DNA of 14,350 bases from Deltaproteobacteria bacterium (GTDB taxonomy: Bacteria > Desulfobacterota > Deferrimicrobia > Deferrimicrobiales > Deferrimicrobiaceae). This document shows, piece after piece, positions 13,403 to 14,350 of the stretch. A program made the translations under genes and the position numbers. Position 1 is the first letter of the stretch. Each line of letters starts with the position of its first letter. The notes beneath the pieces were generated by a model that did no database searches, had not been told where the DNA came from, and saw only the letters and a list, made by a program, of their open reading frames with translations. Location of the stretch: assembly GCA_021802685.1 (NCBI GenBank), contig JAJZRM010000003.1:1-14350 (forward strand), read 5' to 3'.

Positions 13403-14350
13403 CTACCGCATCATTTCGAAATGCCGGTCGTCGCACGTCTCGTCGGTGATGTCGAGAAACCGGTTCGCGATCTCGGTGACCATGTTGATGACGCCCTGGT
13501 ACCCGACGATCGGGTACCGGTGCCTGTTGACGCGGTCGAAGACCGGGAAGCCGAAGCGGAAGAGCGGGATCTTCGCGTCGCGCGCGATGTGCTTTCCGTG
13601 CGTGTCGCCGAGGATCGCGTCGATCTTCGGAGACGCCGTCATCACGAGCGACCGGAGATGCCAGAGGTCGCGGTTCATGTAAACTTCGCACCCCTTTCCG
13701 AACGGGGAGGCTTCGAGCAGGGCATGGAGCTGCTTCTCGAGCTTCTTGCTCCCCTTCGAGCAGAGGACGATCGACGGGTGCGCCCCCATCTCGAGAAGGA
13801 ACGAGACGTACCCGAGAAGCAGGTCGGGGTCCCCGTACGCCGCGAACCGCTTCCCGTGCAGGTACTGGTGGGCGTCGGTCATCGCGTCGACGGCGCGGCC
13901 GCGCTCGGTCCGCAGCGCGTCGGGGACCGGCTTTTCGAAGAGCGCGGAGAGCCTCATCAGGAACTCGTCGGTCTTGGTTACCCCCATCGGCATCGGGAGG
14001 ACGGCATGCTCCCCGGATACGTTCTCCCGGATCCACGCCATCGTCTTCGTTGTTGCGAATGCGCCGACCGAGAGGGTCGCCTTCCCGTTGATCGCGTCGG
14101 CGGCGTCCTCGAGCTTCGTCCCGCCCGGGTAGGGGCGGTACGTGCCGTCGTTCGGCGAGTCGAACACCTCGGAGATGTCCGCGAGGAAGGTGGACGGAAT
14201 CCCGAACGCGGAGAAGATCTTCTTGTACTCCCGGTAGTTTCCGGTGTTGAAATCGCACCCCGCGATGAAGTTCAGCCGCCCCGTGCACCTCCCCTCGACC
14301 TTTTTTCCCTCCGTCAGCGCATGAAGGACCGCCAGGAGCATCGCGTCGTA
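13403..14350 (-). CDS. nifK: Nitrogenase MoFe protein beta chain, C-terminal part (runs off the window)
   Basis: The last 315 or so residues of NifK, the beta subunit of dinitrogenase; the frame is open to the window edge (reading YDAM at the edge), so the start and the N-terminal P-cluster cysteines are outside. Diagnostic segments are AGCDFNTGNYREYKKI, the FDSPNDGTYRPYPGGTKLED stretch, GKATLSVGAFATTKTM, PMGVTKTDEFLM, YLHGKRFAAYGDPDLLLG, LEASPFGKGCEVYMNRDLWH and FPVFDRVNRHRYPIVGYQG. These follow the known NifK order. The MoFe-type match, and the presence of nifV, nifEN and mod genes, point to a Mo enzyme rather than VnfK or AnfK. It ends with TAG 18 nt before nifEN and is presumably preceded by nifH and nifD. 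Confidence 0.95.
   Translation of the reverse strand, partial: YDAMLLAVLHALTEGKKVEGRCTGRLNFIAGCDFNTGNYREYKKIFSAFGIPSTFLADISEVFDSPNDGTYRPYPGGTKLEDAADAINGKATLSVGAFATTKTMAWIRENVSGEHAVLPMPMGVTKTDEFLMRLSALFEKPVPDALRTERGRAVDAMTDAHQYLHGKRFAAYGDPDLLLGYVSFLLEMGAHPSIVLCSKGSKKLEKQLHALLEASPFGKGCEVYMNRDLWHLRSLVMTASPKIDAILGDTHGKHIARDAKIPLFRFGFPVFDRVNRHRYPIVGYQGVINMVTEIANRFLDITDETCDDRHFEMMR

Noticed and set aside
4939..14350. Internal sigma-54 (TGGCAC-N5-TTGCA) nif promoters between the minus-strand genes
   Set aside because: I read the gaps (all 33 nt or less) and saw no match. The promoter is presumably upstream of nifH, outside the window.
1..14350. CRISPR arrays, tRNA or rRNA genes, insertion sequences, phage genes
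   Set aside because: I saw no regularly spaced repeats, cloverleaf-like genes, transposase motifs or terminal repeats. Reading by eye could miss degenerate or short elements.

Overview
The window is high-GC bacterial DNA carrying most of a molybdenum nitrogenase (nif) locus that runs directly into a molybdate ABC transporter (mod), plus a short flank of unrelated genes. The nifE and nifN homologues are joined in one reading frame. Together with the nif-specific ferredoxin III and the compact nifK-EN-X-fdx-B-V-mod order, this suggests a Geobacter-like member of the Desulfuromonadota (the former deltaproteobacteria). That placement is inference from gene content; no marker gene is present.

Layout. 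Bases 1-174 hold no recognisable gene. On the plus strand, 175-843 encodes a small secreted Spy/CpxP-like (LTxxQ) protein, followed by a GC-rich hairpin and an enoyl-CoA hydratase/isomerase-family gene (952-1683, TTG start set by a strong ribosome binding site). On the minus strand, 1685-2800 encodes a lone AAA/STAND-type ATPase with a near-perfect AT-rich inverted repeat (2811-2847) just before its start codon. On the plus strand, 3009-4949 encodes a soluble hybrid histidine kinase (PAS-PAS-HisKA-HATPase-REC). From 14350 down to 4939 everything is on the minus strand and looks like one operon: nifK (N-terminus outside the window), nifEN fusion, nifX, nif ferredoxin III, nifB, nifV, modA, modB, modC. 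Gaps are 33 nt or less, and four junctions are start/stop overlaps (fdx/nifB, nifB/nifV, nifV/modA, modB/modC).

How the genes work together. NifB makes the Fe-S carbide core from S-adenosylmethionine and Fe-S clusters, NifX carries cofactor intermediates, NifEN is the scaffold where molybdenum and homocitrate are added, NifV makes the homocitrate, ModABC imports the molybdate, ferredoxin III supplies electrons, and NifK is the beta subunit of the enzyme that receives the finished cofactor. Mo uptake is therefore physically and probably translationally tied to FeMo-cofactor assembly.

Most notable oddity. modC is split by a frame change at a run of six G (minus strand; 5250-5255). The ABC ATPase half and the molybdate-binding TOBE half are both intact but in different frames, and one extra G would join them into a normal-length ModC of about 366 residues. 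I found no previously undescribed system. The items most worth a second look are this modC break, the inverted repeat at the orphan ATPase, and the nif-mod coupling.
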